From NCBI RefSeq assembly GCF_013002705.1, contig NZ_JABEND010000002.1:372001-436000 (forward strand): a stretch of 64,000 nucleotides of DNA, in the 5' to 3' direction. Under the pieces are notes generated by a model. It ran no database searches, was not told the DNA's origin, and saw only the letters and a list, made by a program, of their open reading frames with translations. How positions within the stretch are numbered: position 1 is the first letter of the stretch; each line of letters begins with the position of its first letter. Origin of the DNA: Nakamurella aerolata (GTDB taxonomy: Bacteria; Actinomycetota; Actinomycetes; Mycobacteriales; Nakamurellaceae). Of this stretch, positions 12,675 to 23,167 are shown piece by piece. A program made the position numbers and the translations under genes.

Positions 12675-14167
12675 ATCAACCGATCCTGTCCGACGACCCG
12701 TGGTGGCTGGTGCTCATCAAGGTGGTCGCGGTGTTCGCCCTGCTGCTGTTGCTGACGCTGTTCGCGATCTGGTTCGAGCGCAGGGTGGTGGGACGCATGC
12801 AGCACCGCCCCGGACCGAACTGGAACGGCCCGTTCGGGTTGCTGCAGTCGCTGGCCGACGCGCTCAAGCTGCACTTCAAAGAGGGCATCATCCCCAAGAA
12901 CGCGGACAAGTTCGTCTACATCGCCGCCCCGGTGATGTGCGCGATACCCGCCTTCCTGGTGTTCTCCATCATCCCGATGGGCAGCACCGTGTCGATCTTC
13001 GGTGAGCAAACGGCTTTGCAACTGGTGGATCTGCCGGTCGGCGTGCTGGCCGCGCTGGCGTTCGCCTCGTTCGGCGTCTACGGCCTGGTGCTCGGCGGCT
13101 GGGCGTCCGGGTCCACCTACCCGCTGCTCGGCGGCCTGCGGTCGGCCGCGCAGGTGATCAGCTACGAGATCGCGATGGGGCTGTCGTTCGTCGCGGTGTT
13201 CATCTACTCAGGGACGCTCAGCATGTCCGGCATCGTCGCCGGACAGCAGGGCGGCTGGTACTTCTGGCTGCTGCCGGTGAGCTTCATCGTCTACTGCATC
13301 GCGATGGTCGGCGAGACCAACAGGGCCCCGTTCGACCTGGCCGAGGCCGAGGGCGAACTGGTCGGCGGCTACAACACCGAGTACTCCTCGATGCGGTTCG
13401 GGCTGTTCTTCCTGGCCGAGTACATCAACCTGATCAACGTCTCCGCCATCGCCACCACGCTGTTCCTCGGCGGCTGGCGGGCGCCGTGGCCGATCTCGTT
13501 GTGGAGCGGCGCGAACAGCGGCTGGATCACCCTTGTGTGGTTCTTCATCAAGGTGCTGCTGTTCATGTTCGTCTTCGTGTGGCTGCGCGGAACGCTGCCG
13601 CGGCTGCGCTACGACCAGTTCATGGCGATGGGCTGGAAGGTGCTGGTGCCGGTGTCGCTGGCCTGGATCGCGCTGGTCGGCACCGCAAGGGTGCTGGGCC
13701 GCACCACCAACCTGACCACCGCCCAGGTGATCATGTGGATCGGCATCCCGGTGCTTGTGGTGCTGCTGGTGGTGTCGTTCTGGCCGCGCCGAGAACGCCC
13801 CGGTGGCACCAGCTTTGCCGATTCCGAAGACCTCGACAGTGAGCTGGATGAGGTGGACGAGCTGGAAGCAGCGGGCAGCTATGTCGATGCCGACGGCAGA
13901 GCGGTGCTGGTCGATTCCGGGCAGCTCACCCAGATCGACCTGACCGCCACCCAGGCCATCGGCCCCGGGCTGCAGCCGGCCGGGCACGGCATCGATGCCG
14001 GACGGGTGGTGGCCCCGGCGCTGGGCCGGTACCCCATTCCGCCACTGGACCTGGCGGTACCGGTCGGCGCCGCAGCCGCCCCGCCCGGCGGGCAAACGGT
14101 CAAGGCCACAGGCAGCGGTGCCCAGTCCCAAGACTCATGGCAGTCCCCGCCGGAAGGAGGGCAGTGA
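12671..14167 (+). CDS. nuoH: NADH-quinone oxidoreductase subunit H with acidic C-terminal tail
   Basis: Membrane subunit linking the quinone cavity to the proton-pumping arm. The GTG at 12671 lies in a GTGA overlap with nuoG. The 498-residue product has multiple hydrophobic helices, the motif [13 protein letters not shown] after the first helix, and the conserved loop [20 protein letters not shown]. After the last helix (near [12 protein letters not shown]) there is a hydrophilic tail of about 120 residues rich in Asp, Glu, Gly and Pro, longer than typical. The stop lies 3 bp before the preferred nuoI start. Confidence 0.94.
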   Translation: MNQPILSDDPWWLVLIKVVAVFALLLLLTLFAIWFERRVVGRMQHRPGPNWNGPFGLLQSLADALKLHFKEGIIPKNADKFVYIAAPVMCAIPAFLVFSIIPMGSTVSIFGEQTALQLVDLPVGVLAALAFASFGVYGLVLGGWASGSTYPLLGGLRSAAQVISYEIAMGLSFVAVFIYSGTLSMSGIVAGQQGGWYFWLLPVSFIVYCIAMVGETNRAPFDLAEAEGELVGGYNTEYSSMRFGLFFLAEYINLINVSAIATTLFLGGWRAPWPISLWSGANSGWITLVWFFIKVLLFMFVFVWLRGTLPRLRYDQFMAMGWKVLVPVSLAWIALVGTARVLGRTTNLTTAQVIMWIGIPVLVVLLVVSFWPRRERPGGTSFADSEDLDSELDEVDELEAAGSYVDADGRAVLVDSGQLTQIDLTATQAIGPGLQPAGHGIDAGRVVAPALGRYPIPPLDLAVPVGAAAAPPGGQTVKATGSGAQSQDSWQSPPEGGQ

Positions 14168-14169
14168 CC

Positions 14170-14772
14170 ATGTCGTTTCTCGACCCGGTCAAGGGTTTCG
14201 GCGTCACCTTCGCCACCATGTTCAAGCCGGTGGTGACCGACGACTACCCGCGCAAACCGGCGGCCCCGGCCACCAGGTACCACGGCCGGCACCAGCTCAA
14301 CCGGCACCCTGACGGGCTGGAGAAGTGCGTCGGCTGCGAGCTGTGCGCCTGGGCGTGCCCGGCGGATGCGATCTTCGTCGAGGGCGCCGACAACACCGAG
14401 CAGGAGCGGTACTCGCCCGGTGAGCGCTACGGCAAGAACTACCAGATCAACTACCTGCGCTGCATCGGGTGCGGGCTGTGCATCGAGGCCTGCCCGACCC
14501 GCGCGCTCAGCATGACCAACGAGTACGAGCTGGCCGACGACGACAGGCAGCGGTTGATCTACACCAAGGACATGCTGCTCGCCCCGCTGCAGCCCGGGAT
14601 GGAGGCGCCACCGCATCCGCTGCGGCTCGGCGACAGCAAGGATTACTACGCGCGCGGCCCAGAGCTGTTGGCGCAGCAGGGATCAGGGCCTGCCGAGTCC
14701 GGCGCCGCCGGCGAGCCGGGAGCTGCCGGACAGCAGGGCACGGCCGGGCAGCGGCAGGAGGGGGACGCCTGA
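14170..14772 (+). CDS. nuoI: NADH-quinone oxidoreductase subunit I (ferredoxin-like)
   Basis: Subunit with two 4Fe-4S clusters (N6a, N6b), seen as [14 protein letters not shown] and [15 protein letters not shown]. The ATG at 14170 is chosen because AAGGAGG at 14154-14160 lies 9 nt upstream; a GTG at 14164 would sit only 3 nt from it. The 200-residue product ends in a Gly/Ala/Gln-rich tail of about 35 residues. The stop overlaps the nuoJ ATG by one base (TGATG). Confidence 0.95.
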   Translation: MSFLDPVKGFGVTFATMFKPVVTDDYPRKPAAPATRYHGRHQLNRHPDGLEKCVGCELCAWACPADAIFVEGADNTEQERYSPGERYGKNYQINYLRCIGCGLCIEACPTRALSMTNEYELADDDRQRLIYTKDMLLAPLQPGMEAPPHPLRLGDSKDYYARGPELLAQQGSGPAESGAAGEPGAAGQQGTAGQRQEGDA

Positions 14773-15731
14773 TGGATCCCACCGCGGCAGCGGCGGCCAC
14801 CGGCAACGGTGGCGAACTTGTTGCCTTCTGGATTCTCGGCCCGCTGGCCCTGATCGGCGCGGTCGGCATGGTGTTGGCCAGAGTTGCTGTGCACTCGGCG
14901 CTGTGGCTGGTGCTGACCATGATGTGCCTCGGGGCGATGTACATCCTCAACGGTGCGGAGTTCCTCGGCTTCGCGCAGATGATCGTCTACACCGGCGCGA
15001 TCATGATGCTGTTCCTTTTCGTGCTGATGCTCACCGGCCGGGACGCCGGCGACTCGGTGATCGAACCGCTTCGGGGACAACGGGTTGCCTCCGTGGTGCT
15101 CGGCATCGGCTTCGTCGCGTTGCTGGTGACCGGGTTGCTGCGGGCCATGCAGGTGGCTCCGGAGAGCACCGGCCTGACGCAGGCGCTGGCCGGCCGCGGG
15201 CCGATCGGGTCGATCGCCGCCGTGCTGTTCACCGACTACCTTTTCCCGTTCGAACTCACCTCGGCGCTGCTGATCACGGCGGCGGTGGGGGCGATGGTGC
15301 TGGCCCACGTGCGGCGTCCGGCCAAGGAACGCCGCACCCAGCCGCAGCGGGTGCTGGCCAGGATGCGCTCCGGCCGGATGACGCCGCTGCCCGGGCCGGG
15401 TGTGTTCGCCACCTCGTCGTCCAACGCCACCCCGGCGTTGCTGCCGGACGGATCCATTGCCAAGGAATCGGTGTCGGCGTTGGTGGAACGCAGCGAGTCG
15501 GAGCGGGTGGCACGCCGGTTCGCCAGCGGACGCAGTCTGACGGTGATCGAAGCCGGCGACGCTCCGCATGTCGAGGCCGAGTCGGTGCACCTGCAGCAGC
15601 TGACCGCTGCGGCTCCTGACGACCCCGACGCGCTCGATGTCCGTGACGACCGGCCAGACCCGGACGCCCCCGGCGGCAAGGACGACCCCGGCGGCCAGGA
15701 CGACCCGACGGCGCGGGGGGTGCGGCGATGA
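14772..15731 (+). CDS. nuoJ: NADH-quinone oxidoreductase subunit J with long hydrophilic tail
   Basis: Five-helix membrane subunit next to NuoK. The core (residues 1 to about 180) contains the conserved [20 protein letters not shown]. About 140 further residues are hydrophilic, ending in a Pro/Asp/Gly-rich stretch ([14 protein letters not shown]). Such tails occur in some actinobacterial NuoJ, but this one is long. The ATG overlaps the nuoI stop by one base and the TGA overlaps the nuoK ATG. Confidence 0.93.
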   Translation: MDPTAAAAATGNGGELVAFWILGPLALIGAVGMVLARVAVHSALWLVLTMMCLGAMYILNGAEFLGFAQMIVYTGAIMMLFLFVLMLTGRDAGDSVIEPLRGQRVASVVLGIGFVALLVTGLLRAMQVAPESTGLTQALAGRGPIGSIAAVLFTDYLFPFELTSALLITAAVGAMVLAHVRRPAKERRTQPQRVLARMRSGRMTPLPGPGVFATSSSNATPALLPDGSIAKESVSALVERSESERVARRFASGRSLTVIEAGDAPHVEAESVHLQQLTAAAPDDPDALDVRDDRPDPDAPGGKDDPGGQDDPTARGVRR

Positions 15732-16027
15732 CCCCGGCCCACTACCTGGTGCTGTCGGCGCTGCTGTTCGGCATCGGCGCCGTCGGAGTGCTGGTGCGCC
15801 GCAACGCGATCGTGGTGTTCATGTGCGTAGAGCTGATGCTCAACGCGGTGAACCTGTCGCTGGTCACCTTCTCCCGCATGCACGGCAACCTCGACGGCAT
15901 GGTGATGGCCTTCTTCGTGATGGTGGTCGCCGCCGCTGAGGTGGTCGTCGGGCTGGCGATCATCATGTCCATCTTCCGCAGTCGACGCTCGGCGAGCGTC
16001 GACGACGCCAACCTGCTCAAGTTCTAG
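15728..16027 (+). CDS. nuoK: NADH-quinone oxidoreductase subunit K
   Basis: Small three-helix proton-channel subunit, 99 residues, normal family length. Conserved membrane acids are present: the Glu in [13 protein letters not shown] and the Glu in [11 protein letters not shown]. The start is in an ATGA overlap with nuoJ; nuoL follows after 8 bp. Confidence 0.96.
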   Translation: MTPAHYLVLSALLFGIGAVGVLVRRNAIVVFMCVELMLNAVNLSLVTFSRMHGNLDGMVMAFFVMVVAAAEVVVGLAIIMSIFRSRRSASVDDANLLKF

Positions 16028-16035
16028 GGGCTGCG

Positions 16036-18003
16036 ATGACTGGATACCCGCCGGCCACCGGCATCTCCGAACTCGCCTGGTTGCTGCTGGTGCTGCCGCT
16101 GGCCGGCGCCGTCGTGCTGCTGGTGGGGGGCAAGGTGCTCAACAAGGCCGGGCCGTTGCTGGGCTGCGCCACCGTCATTGCCTCGTTCGTTCTCGGCCTG
16201 CTGATCTTTCTCGACCGGCTCAACCTGCCGGCGGACGAGCGCACCTCGCACGTGCAGCTGTTCGACTGGATCTCGGTCGGCGACCTGCGGGTAGACCTCG
16301 GGCTGGTGCTCGACCCGTTGTCGATGACGTTCGTGCTGCTGATCACCGGGGTCGGCTCGCTGATCCACATCTACTCGATCGGCTATATGAGCCACGACCC
16401 GGACCGGCGCCGATTCTTCGCCTACCTCAACCTGTTTGTCGGCGCCATGCTGCTGCTGGTGCTCGGTGACGGCTTCGTGACGCTGTATGCCGGCTGGGAG
16501 GGTGTCGGTCTCGCGTCGTACCTGCTGATCGGTTTCTGGTCGTACAAGAGGTCCGCGGCGACGGCTGCCAAGAAGGCCTTCATCATGAACCGGGTCGGTG
16601 ACGTCGGCCTGGCGATCGGCATCTTCATCATCTTCAAAGAGGTCGGAACCACCTCGTACGCAGGGGTTTTCGCCTCGGTCGGGGAGTGGGCAACCCGCTC
16701 GCCCGGCAGCCTGACGGCCGCAGCACTGCTGTTGCTGCTCGGCGCCTGCGGCAAGTCGGGGCAGGTGCCGCTGCAGGCCTGGCTGCCGGACGCGATGGAG
16801 GGCCCGACGCCGGTGTCGGCGCTGATCCACGCCGCCACCATGGTCACCGCCGGCGTCTATCTGATCTGCCGTGCGGCGCCCATCTACAACGCCTCGACCA
16901 GCGGCCAGCTGCTGGTCTGCATCGTCGGCGCCGTCACCATTTTGGTCGGCTGTATCGGCGGCTGCGCCAACGACGACATCAAGAAAGTGCTTGCCTACTC
17001 GACGGTCTCGCAGATCGGCTACATGTTCCTTGCCGCCGGTCTGGGCGCCGGCGTTTACGGGCTGGCCATCGTGCACCTGCTCACCCACGGATTCTTCAAG
17101 GCCGCGCTGTTCCTCGGCGCCGGCAGCGTGATGCACGCCATGAACGACGACGTGGACATGCGCAGGATGGGCGGGCTTGCCAGGTATATGCCGATCACCT
17201 TCGGCGTGATGTTCTGCGGGTACCTCGCCATCATCGGCTTCCCGTTCCTGTCCGGCTTCTACTCCAAGGACCCGATCATCGAGGCGGCGTTCAACGCCGG
17301 CGGGGCCAAGGGCTGGATCCTCGGGCTTGCCGCGTTGATCGGCGCCGGCATCACCGCCTTCTACATGACCAGGCTGATGCTGATGACGTTCTTCGGCGAG
17401 AGTCGTTGGAAGAAACTGCGTTCGGTGGCGGAACCGGCCGGCCGCGAGTACCACCCGCACGAGGCGCCGCTGGTGATGACCCTGCCGATGATCGTGCTGG
17501 CGATCGGCGCGCTCGGCGCCGGCGCCTTCCTTGCCATCGGCGACCGGCTGGTGGAGTTCCTCGGCAGTTCCAGCCTCGGCGAGTTCGACGAGGAAGCGGT
17601 GGCAGGGCATCTGCCGATGCCGGCCATCGTGATCACCATCCTGACCCTCGTCCTGGTGGCGGCCGGCATCCTGATCGCCTGGGTGTTCGTCGGTTCCAAG
17701 CCGGTACCGGTGACCGCCCCGGAGCGGGTCAACCCGTTGATCCGCCTGGCCCGCAACGATGTCGGCGGCAACGCCGTCAACGAGGCGCTGTTCGCCAGGC
17801 CAGGAATCACCGCCACCAAGGCGGCGGTGTTCACCGACGACCGCGGCATCGACGGCGGCGTCACCGGCGCGGCGGCCGGTCTTGCCGGCCTGGCCAGGGC
17901 TGGCCGCTTCTGGCAGAACGGATTCGTGCGTTCCTATGCGCTGAGCATGCTCGGCGGAGCCCTGCTGCTGTTCCTTGCGCTGTTGGCGGTGAACGCCGCA
18001 TGA
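16036..18003 (+). CDS. nuoL: NADH-quinone oxidoreductase subunit L
   Basis: Antiporter-like proton-pumping subunit with the long lateral helix; 655 residues. It shows the family core (LYAGWEGVGLASYLLIGFW), the lysine-containing SGQVPLQAWLPDAMEGPTPV, and HAATMVTAGVYL. The C-terminal part contains the amphipathic lateral helix and a final transmembrane segment (LLLFLALLAV). The 55 bp to nuoM carry AGGAGG directly before its start. Confidence 0.96.
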   Translation: MTGYPPATGISELAWLLLVLPLAGAVVLLVGGKVLNKAGPLLGCATVIASFVLGLLIFLDRLNLPADERTSHVQLFDWISVGDLRVDLGLVLDPLSMTFVLLITGVGSLIHIYSIGYMSHDPDRRRFFAYLNLFVGAMLLLVLGDGFVTLYAGWEGVGLASYLLIGFWSYKRSAATAAKKAFIMNRVGDVGLAIGIFIIFKEVGTTSYAGVFASVGEWATRSPGSLTAAALLLLLGACGKSGQVPLQAWLPDAMEGPTPVSALIHAATMVTAGVYLICRAAPIYNASTSGQLLVCIVGAVTILVGCIGGCANDDIKKVLAYSTVSQIGYMFLAAGLGAGVYGLAIVHLLTHGFFKAALFLGAGSVMHAMNDDVDMRRMGGLARYMPITFGVMFCGYLAIIGFPFLSGFYSKDPIIEAAFNAGGAKGWILGLAALIGAGITAFYMTRLMLMTFFGESRWKKLRSVAEPAGREYHPHEAPLVMTLPMIVLAIGALGAGAFLAIGDRLVEFLGSSSLGEFDEEAVAGHLPMPAIVITILTLVLVAAGILIAWVFVGSKPVPVTAPERVNPLIRLARNDVGGNAVNEALFARPGITATKAAVFTDDRGIDGGVTGAAAGLAGLARAGRFWQNGFVRSYALSMLGGALLLFLALLAVNAA

Positions 18004-18058
18004 CCAGCACCAGCACCGGCGGGGCGGCAGTCAACAACAACGGCAGGAGGGCAGGGCG

Positions 18059-19921
18059 ATGACCAACAGCTACAACCCGTTGTTGTTGCTGCTGATCGGT
18101 GTCCCGCTGGTCGGCGCCATCGGCATGATGTTCGCCAAGAATCTGCCGGTGCGCACCACCAAGCTGATCGCGCTGCTGTTCTCGCTGGTGCCGCTGGCGC
18201 TGGCGGTGCTGCTGTGGGTCAACTTCAAGGCGCACGACTACCAGCCGACCCCTGCGGTCAATCCGACGCCGACGGCCACTCCGGTGGACAGTGTGGTTCC
18301 GCTGTTCTCCCAAGTGTTCTCGGTCGATTGGATCCCCGCATTCGGGATCCGCTTCTCGCTCGGCGTCGACGGCATCTCGCTGGTGATGATCGCGCTGATC
18401 GCGCTGCTGGTGCCGATCGTCATCGGCGCTTCGTGGGAGGAGAAGCTGCCGGCCGGGCGCAGCGTCGCCGGCTATCTCGGCCTGCTGCTGGCCCTGGAAT
18501 CGGCGATGATCGGCGTCTTCGCCGCCACCGATGTCTTCCTGTTCTACGTGATGTTCGAGGTCATGCTGATCCCGATGTACTTCCTCATCGGGGCGTACGG
18601 CGGGGCCAGGCGAACCTATGCCGCCACCAAGTTTTTCCTGTACTCGCTGCTCGGCGGTTTGATGATGCTGGCCAGCCTGATCGGGCTGTACGTGGCCAGC
18701 GCCGATATCCGCCCGGAGGGCGGCACGCTGGACTGGGCGACGCTGCGCAGCATCGCCGACCAGATCCCGGTCGGCACCCAGATCTGGATCTTCTTCGGCT
18801 TCTTCATCGCGTTCGCCATCAAGGCGCCGCTGGTGCCACTGCACACCTGGCTGCCGGACGCCGGCGCCGAGGCGCCGGTGGGTGCCGGCACGCTGCTGGT
18901 CGGTGTCCTCGACAAGGTCGGCACCTTCGGCTTTCTGCGGATCTGTCTGCCGTTGCTGCCGGCCGCGTCGACCAAACTGGCCTGGCTGGTGCTGCTGCTG
19001 GCAAGCATCGGCATCATCTACGGCGCCATCGTCGCGGCCGGCCAGACCAACCTGAAACGTTTCGTCACCTATACATCGATCGCACACTTCGGCTTCATCG
19101 CGATGGGCTGCTTCGTGTTCACCACGCAGGCGGTGTCCGGTGCGGTGCTGTACATGGTCAACCACGGCCTGGCCACCGGGCTGCTGTTCCTGCTGGTCGG
19201 CATGCTCGCGGCCCGCGGCGGTTCGGTCAACGTCAAGGATTACGGCGGGGTGTGGAAGGTGGCGCCGATTCTCACCGGGCTGTTTCTGGTGGCTTCGATG
19301 GCGACCATCGCGGTGCCGGGCACCAACTCGTTCATCTCCGAATTCCTTGTGCTGCTCGGCAGTTTCCGCACCCAGCCGGTGTGGGCGATCATCGCCACCT
19401 GCGGCATCGTGTTGGCCGCGGTGTACATGCTGTGGATCTTCCAGCAGGTGTTCACCGGCCCGATCCGCGGGCGGGCGGTGGTCGCGACCGACCCTGGCGA
19501 CGATCACCTGGCCCCGGCGCCGTCGCTCGGTGAGGTCCGCACCGACCCGCACGGCATCCCCGCCGTCGGCCCCCAGCCCGCCAGCACGGTGACGGTGACC
19601 AGCACCAGCGTCACCACCGGGGTCGACCCTGCTGCCCGCACGGTCAGCCTGTCCACCGACGTCATCACCGAGGCGGACCCGGCCGCGCGGGCCGAACCCG
19701 TTGCGGCGCCGGGACGACGGCTGCGGTTCGGTGATCTGAGCAAGCGGGAGATCGCGGTACTGAGCCCGCTGGTGGTGCTCATTATCTTCCTCGGCGTCTA
19801 CCCCAAGCCCGTCCTTGACGTGATCAATCCGACCGCCGACCGGACCGTGATCGACTCAGGGCACACCGTCGGCACCGGCCTGGACGTGACCGCCGACCGA
19901 GCACAGCAGGAGGGCAAATGA
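18059..19921 (+). CDS. nuoM: NADH-quinone oxidoreductase subunit M with internal low-complexity insert
   Basis: Antiporter-like subunit. Conserved residues include FYVMFEVMLIPMYFLIG (the essential membrane Glu) and KAPLVPLHTWLPDAGAEAPV. The product has 620 residues against roughly 500-550 for the family. The excess is mostly a Thr/Val/Ala-rich hydrophilic insert of about 75 residues (from GDDHLAPAPSLGE to GRRLRFGDLSKREI) before the last helix. AGGAGGGCAGGGCG precedes the ATG. Its TGA overlaps the nuoN ATG. Confidence 0.95.
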   Translation: MTNSYNPLLLLLIGVPLVGAIGMMFAKNLPVRTTKLIALLFSLVPLALAVLLWVNFKAHDYQPTPAVNPTPTATPVDSVVPLFSQVFSVDWIPAFGIRFSLGVDGISLVMIALIALLVPIVIGASWEEKLPAGRSVAGYLGLLLALESAMIGVFAATDVFLFYVMFEVMLIPMYFLIGAYGGARRTYAATKFFLYSLLGGLMMLASLIGLYVASADIRPEGGTLDWATLRSIADQIPVGTQIWIFFGFFIAFAIKAPLVPLHTWLPDAGAEAPVGAGTLLVGVLDKVGTFGFLRICLPLLPAASTKLAWLVLLLASIGIIYGAIVAAGQTNLKRFVTYTSIAHFGFIAMGCFVFTTQAVSGAVLYMVNHGLATGLLFLLVGMLAARGGSVNVKDYGGVWKVAPILTGLFLVASMATIAVPGTNSFISEFLVLLGSFRTQPVWAIIATCGIVLAAVYMLWIFQQVFTGPIRGRAVVATDPGDDHLAPAPSLGEVRTDPHGIPAVGPQPASTVTVTSTSVTTGVDPAARTVSLSTDVITEADPAARAEPVAAPGRRLRFGDLSKREIAVLSPLVVLIIFLGVYPKPVLDVINPTADRTVIDSGHTVGTGLDVTADRAQQEGK

Positions 19922-21648
19922 TCGCCGCCGTGAACAACGCCGCCGGTCTGGTCACCGCGGCCGCGGCCGACACGGTGCAGAAGATCGACGCGCCCACCGT
20001 CGACCTGCGCGCGGTGCTTCCGGTGCTGATCGTCCTCGGCGGGGCCTGCCTCGGGGTGCTGGTCGAGGCCGTGTTCCAGCGCCGGACCCGTTACCCCGTC
20101 CAGCTTTTCGTCACCCTCGCGACGCTGGTGGCGGCCGCGGTGGCCGTCGTCTGGGGCGCGGTGGACAGGCACTACGCGGTGACGTTCGCCGGGTCCATCG
20201 CCGTCGACCAGGCCAGCTACGTCAGCTGGGGAGTGATCCTGGTGCTCGCGGTGCTGTCGGTGCTGTTGATCGCCGACCGGGTGTCCGAGCCCGGCGGGGC
20301 CATCGTCGCCCAGGCCGCGGTGCGGGTCGGCTCGAAACAGGAAGCGGCGGCGGCCCGGCGGGTGCTGCCGATGCACACCGAGGTGTTCCCGCTGACCCTG
20401 TTCGCCATCGGCGGCATGCTGGTGTTCCCGGCGGCCTCGGACCTGCTGACGCTGTTCGTGGCGCTCGAGGTGCTCAGCCTGCCGCTGTACCTAATGAGCG
20501 GAATGGCCCGGCGGCGCAGGCTGATCAGCCAGGAGGCGGCGGTCAAGTACTTCCTGCTCGGCGCTTTCGCCTCGGCGATCATGTTGTACGGCATCGCGCT
20601 GCTGTACGGCTACGCCGGCGGCATCGGCTTCTCCGACATCCGCAGGGTGGCGCAGCTCGGCACCGGCTCGGATGTGTTGCTGCTGGCCGGGATTGCGCTG
20701 CTGTTCGTCGGATTGTTGTTCAAGGCGTCGGTCGGTCCGTTCCATCTCTGGACGCCGGACGTGTACCAGGGCGCGCCGACTCCGGTGACGGCTTTCATGG
20801 CCGCCTGCACCAAGGCCGCTGCGTTCGCCGCCATGATGCGGATCCTGATCGTCGCGCTCGAGCCGATGACGTGGACCTGGCGTCCGGTGTTGTGGTGGGT
20901 GGCCATCGCCTCGATGGCGATCGGCGCGATCATGGGCATCACCCAGACCGACTTCAAGCGGATGCTGGCGTACTCGTCGATCGCGCACGCCGGCTTCCTG
21001 TTGCTCGGCGTGATGGCGGTGTCGGACAAGGGTGCATCGGCGACACTGTTCTATCTGCTCACCTACGGCGTCGCCACCATCGGCGCCTTCGCCATCTTGA
21101 CCATCGTCCGGCGCGCCAGCCCCGGCGCCGATCCGGACGGACCCGGCGGCGTCGGCCCCGAGGCCGGCTCCGTTGCCGACTGGGCTGGCCTGGCCAAGCG
21201 GTCGCCGCTGCTCGCTGCGTCGATGAGCCTTTTCCTGTTGTCGTTCGCCGGGATTCCGCTCACCAGCGGCTTCATCGGCAAGCTGAGCGTGTTCTCGGCG
21301 GCCGCGGCCGAGGGAATGGGCGCACTGGTGGTGGTGGCCATGGTGGCCACCGCGATCACCGCCTTCTTCTACCTGCGCATCGTTGTGCTGATGTACTTCT
21401 CCGACCCTCCGTCCGGCACGGTCACGCTGCCGTCCGGAGCGGCCGGCGGCGATGGATCCGGCGCCGCGGGGGAGTCCGCCGCCGGCGTCCTGACCGCGAC
21501 TCGCACCCAGGCCCGCACGGTGGTGATCGCGCCCGGCGCGCTGACCGCCGCGGTGATCACGGTCTGCGTGATCCTGACGCTGGCGCTCGGCATCGTGCCG
21601 AGTTGGGGTCTGGACCTGACCGAGATCACCTCCGGCTTCCTGTACTGA
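19918..21648 (+). CDS. nuoN: NADH-quinone oxidoreductase subunit N
   Basis: Last antiporter-like subunit and last gene of the operon; 576 residues. Conserved segments are FVALEVLSLPLYLMSG, KASVGPFHLWTPDVYQGAPTPV and KRMLAYSSIAHAGFLL. A Gly/Ala/Ser insert of about 35 residues (SGAAGGDGSGAAGESAAG) lies before the final helix. The following 198 bp contain an 18-bp direct repeat and no recognisable terminator. Confidence 0.96.
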   Translation: MIAAVNNAAGLVTAAAADTVQKIDAPTVDLRAVLPVLIVLGGACLGVLVEAVFQRRTRYPVQLFVTLATLVAAAVAVVWGAVDRHYAVTFAGSIAVDQASYVSWGVILVLAVLSVLLIADRVSEPGGAIVAQAAVRVGSKQEAAAARRVLPMHTEVFPLTLFAIGGMLVFPAASDLLTLFVALEVLSLPLYLMSGMARRRRLISQEAAVKYFLLGAFASAIMLYGIALLYGYAGGIGFSDIRRVAQLGTGSDVLLLAGIALLFVGLLFKASVGPFHLWTPDVYQGAPTPVTAFMAACTKAAAFAAMMRILIVALEPMTWTWRPVLWWVAIASMAIGAIMGITQTDFKRMLAYSSIAHAGFLLLGVMAVSDKGASATLFYLLTYGVATIGAFAILTIVRRASPGADPDGPGGVGPEAGSVADWAGLAKRSPLLAASMSLFLLSFAGIPLTSGFIGKLSVFSAAAAEGMGALVVVAMVATAITAFFYLRIVVLMYFSDPPSGTVTLPSGAAGGDGSGAAGESAAGVLTATRTQARTVVIAPGALTAAVITVCVILTLALGIVPSWGLDLTEITSGFLY

Positions 21649-21702
21649 CCCGCCGTCGCGACACCCGTGATGGCCCTGCTGTTGCCGCGGCCGCGGCGGG
21701 TT

Positions 21703-21741
21703 GCCGAAGGCTGATCGGGTGCCGCCGAAGGCTGGTCGGGT
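21703..21741. repeat. 18-bp direct repeat after nuoN
   Basis: GCCGAAGGCTGATCGGGT at 21703-21720 recurs at 21724-21741 with one base changed (A to G), separated by GCC, so the period is 21 bp. It lies in the 198-bp gap between nuoN and the polyprenyl synthase gene. Confidence 0.8.
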
Positions 21742-21846
21742 GCTGGCGACCGGACTCGTCGGGCCGCCGCCCCGGCCATTTCGGACACTCTGCCCGCGGG
21801 TCGGCTGCGGCCCTGCTCACCCGCGCTTGCGGGGAAAGGCGGCCGG

Positions 21847-22866
21847 GTGTCGACCATTACAGTGAGGGGCGTGAACGCCCCTGTCGCACTGGCCGGCATC
21901 GAGCTGACCGACCCCGACCTCACCGCGCGGGTGACGTCGGGGCTTGCCCGGGTGGAGGAGCTGCTGCATCGCGAGGTGGCCAGCGAGTTCGGGTTCGTCA
22001 CCGAGGCGGCGTCGCACCTGATGCAGGCCGGCGGCAAGCGATTCCGGCCGATGCTCACTCTGGTCGCTGCCGGCGTCGGCCCGAAACCGGACAGCGACGA
22101 CGTGATCACCGCCGCCACCGTGGTGGAGCTGATCCACCTGGCGACGCTGTACCACGACGACGTGATGGACGAGGCCGACGTCCGCCGCGGCGCGAAGTCG
22201 GCCAACGCGCGCTGGGACAACTCGATCGCCATCCTCACCGGCGACTTCTTGTTCGCGCACGCCTCCCGGTTGGTGGCGGGGCTCGGACCCGAGGCGGTGC
22301 GGATCATCGCCGAAACCTTCGCCGAGTTGGTCACCGGGCAGACCAGGGAGACCGTCGGGCCGCGTCCGGACGAAGACCCGATCGCGCATCACCTGCGGGT
22401 GCTCGACGAGAAGACCGCGTCGCTGATCGACACCTGTGGCCGGTACGCCGGCATGTTCTCCGGCTGCAGTGACACCGAGATCGCGGCGCTGCGCCGCTTC
22501 GGCCGGGCCATCGGTATCGCGTTCCAGATCTCCGACGACATCATCGATCTCGGCTCGGCGGACTCCGGCAAGACACCGGGCACCGACCTGCGAGCCGGGG
22601 TGCCGACGCTGCCGGTGTTGTACACCCTGGCCGAGCCGGACGTCGACCCGCTGCTGCGGCAGCGGCTGGCCGGCCCGCTCACCGACGACGCCGACGTGGC
22701 CGAGACGGCGGCGCAGCTGCGCACCGGCGCCGGTATGGCCAGCACCCGGCAAACCCTCGGCAGCTATGCCACCCGGGCGCGCGCGGCGCTGGACGAGCTG
22801 CCCCCGTCACCGGCCGTCGACGCGCTCGCCGCCCTTGTGCCGTTCGTTCTCGACCGCACCCGCTGA
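21847..22866 (+). CDS. Polyprenyl diphosphate synthase (trans-isoprenyl, menaquinone side chain)
   Basis: This enzyme condenses isopentenyl diphosphate units into the long isoprenoid tail used for menaquinone. The 339-residue product has the substrate motif GGKRFRP, the first aspartate-rich motif DDVMDEAD (about residue 100) and the second DDIIDLGSADSGK. The region upstream of the first DDxxD lacks a bulky aromatic cluster, consistent with a long product, but chain length cannot be read with certainty. The start is GTG 21847; an in-frame GTG at 21871 is possible. Its position after nuo and near menG supports the quinone role. Confidence 0.9.
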   Translation: MSTITVRGVNAPVALAGIELTDPDLTARVTSGLARVEELLHREVASEFGFVTEAASHLMQAGGKRFRPMLTLVAAGVGPKPDSDDVITAATVVELIHLATLYHDDVMDEADVRRGAKSANARWDNSIAILTGDFLFAHASRLVAGLGPEAVRIIAETFAELVTGQTRETVGPRPDEDPIAHHLRVLDEKTASLIDTCGRYAGMFSGCSDTEIAALRRFGRAIGIAFQISDDIIDLGSADSGKTPGTDLRAGVPTLPVLYTLAEPDVDPLLRQRLAGPLTDDADVAETAAQLRTGAGMASTRQTLGSYATRARAALDELPPSPAVDALAALVPFVLDRTR

Positions 22867-23167
22867 CGGCGCCCGCCACACGGGTGAACGAGGCGACGTA
22901 CCGAGCACCGATCGTGTCTGATTCGTGCCGGTTTCTGTCGCTGCGTGAAGTGGTACGGCGCACTCGGCAACCAGCGCTGCAGACGCTTAGAGTAGGGCAA
23001 CGTCGAGCGGCCCGATATGTCGTAAGAACGGTCGGCGGGCCCGGCGAAACGCTGGGTCACGGCCGGGCCGCTTGACGGTGGAAGCCGCTGTGCAGTCGGG
23101 AAACTCGTTGCCGCGCAACGATGCTCGCCGGTCCGGCGGAAGTGAATCACCGGTCGGAGAGTGAACG
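22867..23167. other. Intergenic stretch with nothing recognised
   Basis: These 301 bp separate the polyprenyl synthase gene from the degenerate amidohydrolase gene. No coding frame with protein-like composition, RNA gene, convincing terminator or repeat was seen. A promoter for the downstream gene is expected here, but no pair of boxes stands out. Confidence 0.5.
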